Source of the DNA: Sulfurimonas sp.
GTDB taxonomy: Bacteria; Campylobacterota; Campylobacteria; Campylobacterales; Sulfurimonadaceae
Assembly (NCBI GenBank): GCA_027044845.1
Contig: JALUBM010000095.1
Coordinates: 1-7,913, forward strand
Length of the DNA stretch: 7,913 bases
Direction: 5' to 3'
The notes under the pieces are model-generated. The model saw only the letters and a list, made by a program, of their open reading frames with translations. It was not told where the DNA came from and made no database searches. This document shows positions 7,272 through 7,913 of this stretch, piece by piece; positions within the stretch are counted from its first letter, which is position 1; every line of letters starts with the position of its first letter. The position numbers and the translations under genes are program-made.

Positions 7272-7496
7272 TTATAATCCTTTCTCTCTGTGCATCTCTA
7301 CCTCTTTTTTTATGGTATCTAACAAATCGCTTCCATATCTTATATTTTGCATGTTTTTACCTGTTGGAGAACTATAGAAAAAATGCAGTATAAGCAATTT
7401 TACTTTAGGAAAGCGTATAAATATCTTGCTTGCTATTTTACGCATAAAAGTGTATTCGGAGAGTTTAAAAAGTATTTTTTTTATAAAATGTTTCAT
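7272..7496 (-). CDS. Small basic protein of unknown function, 74 aa
   Basis: I do not recognise this protein. The first 45 residues are strongly basic and hydrophobic-amphipathic (MKHFIKKILFKLSEY, then MRKIASKIFIRFPKVKLLIL), with about ten Lys/Arg against one Glu. The last 30 are mixed-charge and probably helical (GSDLLDTIKKEVEMHREKGL). There is no cleavable signal peptide and no long uncharged membrane segment, so peripheral binding to the inner membrane is the most that can be suggested. It appears to be a real gene: its ATG overlaps the stop of the Wzt-like gene as ATGA, GAGG sits seven bases upstream, and its stop is three bases from the next start, with the next gene's ribosome binding site inside its last codons. 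It could be an accessory subunit of the glycan synthase or a remnant of a larger protein; basic segments of similar style (FPKVKLLILHFF) occur within larger polysaccharide-synthesis proteins. Confidence 0.7.
   Translation of the reverse strand: MKHFIKKILFKLSEYTFMRKIASKIFIRFPKVKLLILHFFYSSPTGKNMQNIRYGSDLLDTIKKEVEMHREKGL
7278..7283 (-). promoter_or_regulatory. Ribosome binding site of the 947-residue protein gene
   Basis: AAAGGA on the minus strand lies nine bases before the ATG at 7268 and inside the last codons of the 74-residue gene. It supports this start and shows tight operon packing. Confidence 0.7.
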
Positions 7497-7913
7497 ATTG
7501 TAGCCTCATCTATTGTAATAGTCGGTTCTAATCTGCATAAACCTATAAATAGGTTCTCTTTTGTTCCTGAAATATTAAAATTTACTGCGTTATCTATCCA
7601 ATGATAACAAAGTTCTGTATGCCAATCAGATGTATGGAGTGCTGCACCTAGGGTGTATCGCCCTGCCCCAATATTTAGCTGCATAGAGTATCTGCATACA
7701 TAGTATGTATCTTTTTTAAGTCTTATTTTTATATCTTGATAGAAGGTATTTGTGCCGTAAATATCTTGCCCATATTTATCTCGAATATGTATGCCTACGG
7801 TTACATCATCTACCTCTATTTTTGAGTAAATTTCTATAGATATATCTACATAATCACCTGTAACAAAATCTTTTAGCACTTCATCTGCTTTGCTCATGGT
7901 AATCTTTTTGATC
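7493..7913 (-). CDS. wzt: Wzt-type polysaccharide ABC transporter ATPase, C-terminal glycan-recognition domain only (5' end outside window)
   Basis: The 139 codons seen match the C-terminal domain of Wzt, the ATP-binding subunit of Wzm-Wzt exporters that carry finished O-antigen or similar glycans across the inner membrane. In this family the C-terminal beta-sandwich binds the finished glycan, often its capped end, and selects it for export. Visible hallmarks, numbered from the first codon in the window, are FVTGDYVDISI (16-26), the strongly conserved VGIHIRDKYGQDIYGTNT (39-56), GAGRYTLGAAL (82-92) and HWIDNAVNFNI (104-114). The reading frame stays open from the ATG at 7897 to the window edge. 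The residues before that Met (IKKIT) fit the domain's first strand and the Met has no ribosome binding site, so it is internal. The ATPase domain (Walker A and B, signature motif) must lie beyond 7913, and the Wzm permease is also not in view. The TGA stop overlaps the next gene's ATG. Confidence 0.88.
   Translation of the reverse strand, partial: IKKITMSKADEVLKDFVTGDYVDISIEIYSKIEVDDVTVGIHIRDKYGQDIYGTNTFYQDIKIRLKKDTYYVCRYSMQLNIGAGRYTLGAALHTSDWHTELCYHWIDNAVNFNISGTKENLFIGLCRLEPTITIDEATI
7504..7507 (-). promoter_or_regulatory. Ribosome binding site of the 74-residue protein gene
   Basis: GAGG on the minus strand lies seven bases before the ATG at 7496, within the final codons of the Wzt-like gene. 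With the ATGA overlap it argues that the small gene is translated and coupled to the gene before it. Confidence 0.5.

Noticed and set aside
7493..7897. A complete 134-residue stand-alone protein starting at the ATG at 7897.
   Set aside because: The frame stays open to the window edge, the preceding residues fit the first strand of the Wzt C-terminal domain, and no ribosome binding site precedes this ATG. It is more likely the tail of a full-length Wzt, though a split Wzt cannot be excluded without upstream sequence.

Overview
The window is AT-rich and every gene is on the minus strand, so transcription runs from base 7913 towards base 1. Lysine-rich, low-GC coding, AAGGA-type ribosome binding sites and the style of the glycan genes suggest a Campylobacterota (epsilonproteobacterial) genome such as Sulfurimonas, Sulfurovum or Arcobacter. 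That is an impression from sequence style, not a demonstrated assignment. The window looks like the interior of a surface-polysaccharide (O-antigen or capsule) locus.

Layout in transcription order. (1) 7913-7493: the last 139 codons of a Wzt-type ABC-transporter ATPase, covering its C-terminal glycan-recognition domain; the ATPase part lies outside the window. (2) 7496-7272: a 74-residue basic protein of unknown function. (3) 7268-4425: a 947-residue multidomain protein with a GT4 glycosyltransferase, a second catalytic-looking module resembling Stealth-type sugar-phosphate transferases, a Wzt-C-like beta-sandwich and a C-terminal Gln-rich coiled coil built on a 21-bp tandem repeat. (4) 4428-1111: a 1105-residue protein with three consecutive GT-B modules, the third lacking a complete active-site motif. 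These four genes are joined by ATGA overlaps or a 3-bp gap and almost certainly form one translationally coupled operon. (5) 1055-1: a class III PLP-dependent aminotransferase, cut by the window edge. It is separated from the operon by 55 bp holding a plausible promoter and ribosome binding site, and it is clearly more AT-rich than the operon.

Working model (inference): the two large proteins carry up to four active glycosyltransferase modules plus one possible phosphosugar transferase, and assemble a glycan on a lipid carrier in the cytoplasm. The Wzt C-terminal domain then recognises the finished glycan for ABC-transporter export. The beta-sandwich and coiled coil on the 947-residue protein recall the parts that measure or cap chains in other ABC-dependent O-antigen systems. 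The aminotransferase may supply an amino sugar or other amino-bearing precursor, but its substrate cannot be read from the sequence.

There is no RNA gene, insertion sequence, CRISPR array or clear terminator in the window. The only non-coding stretches are 1056-1110 and 7269-7271.
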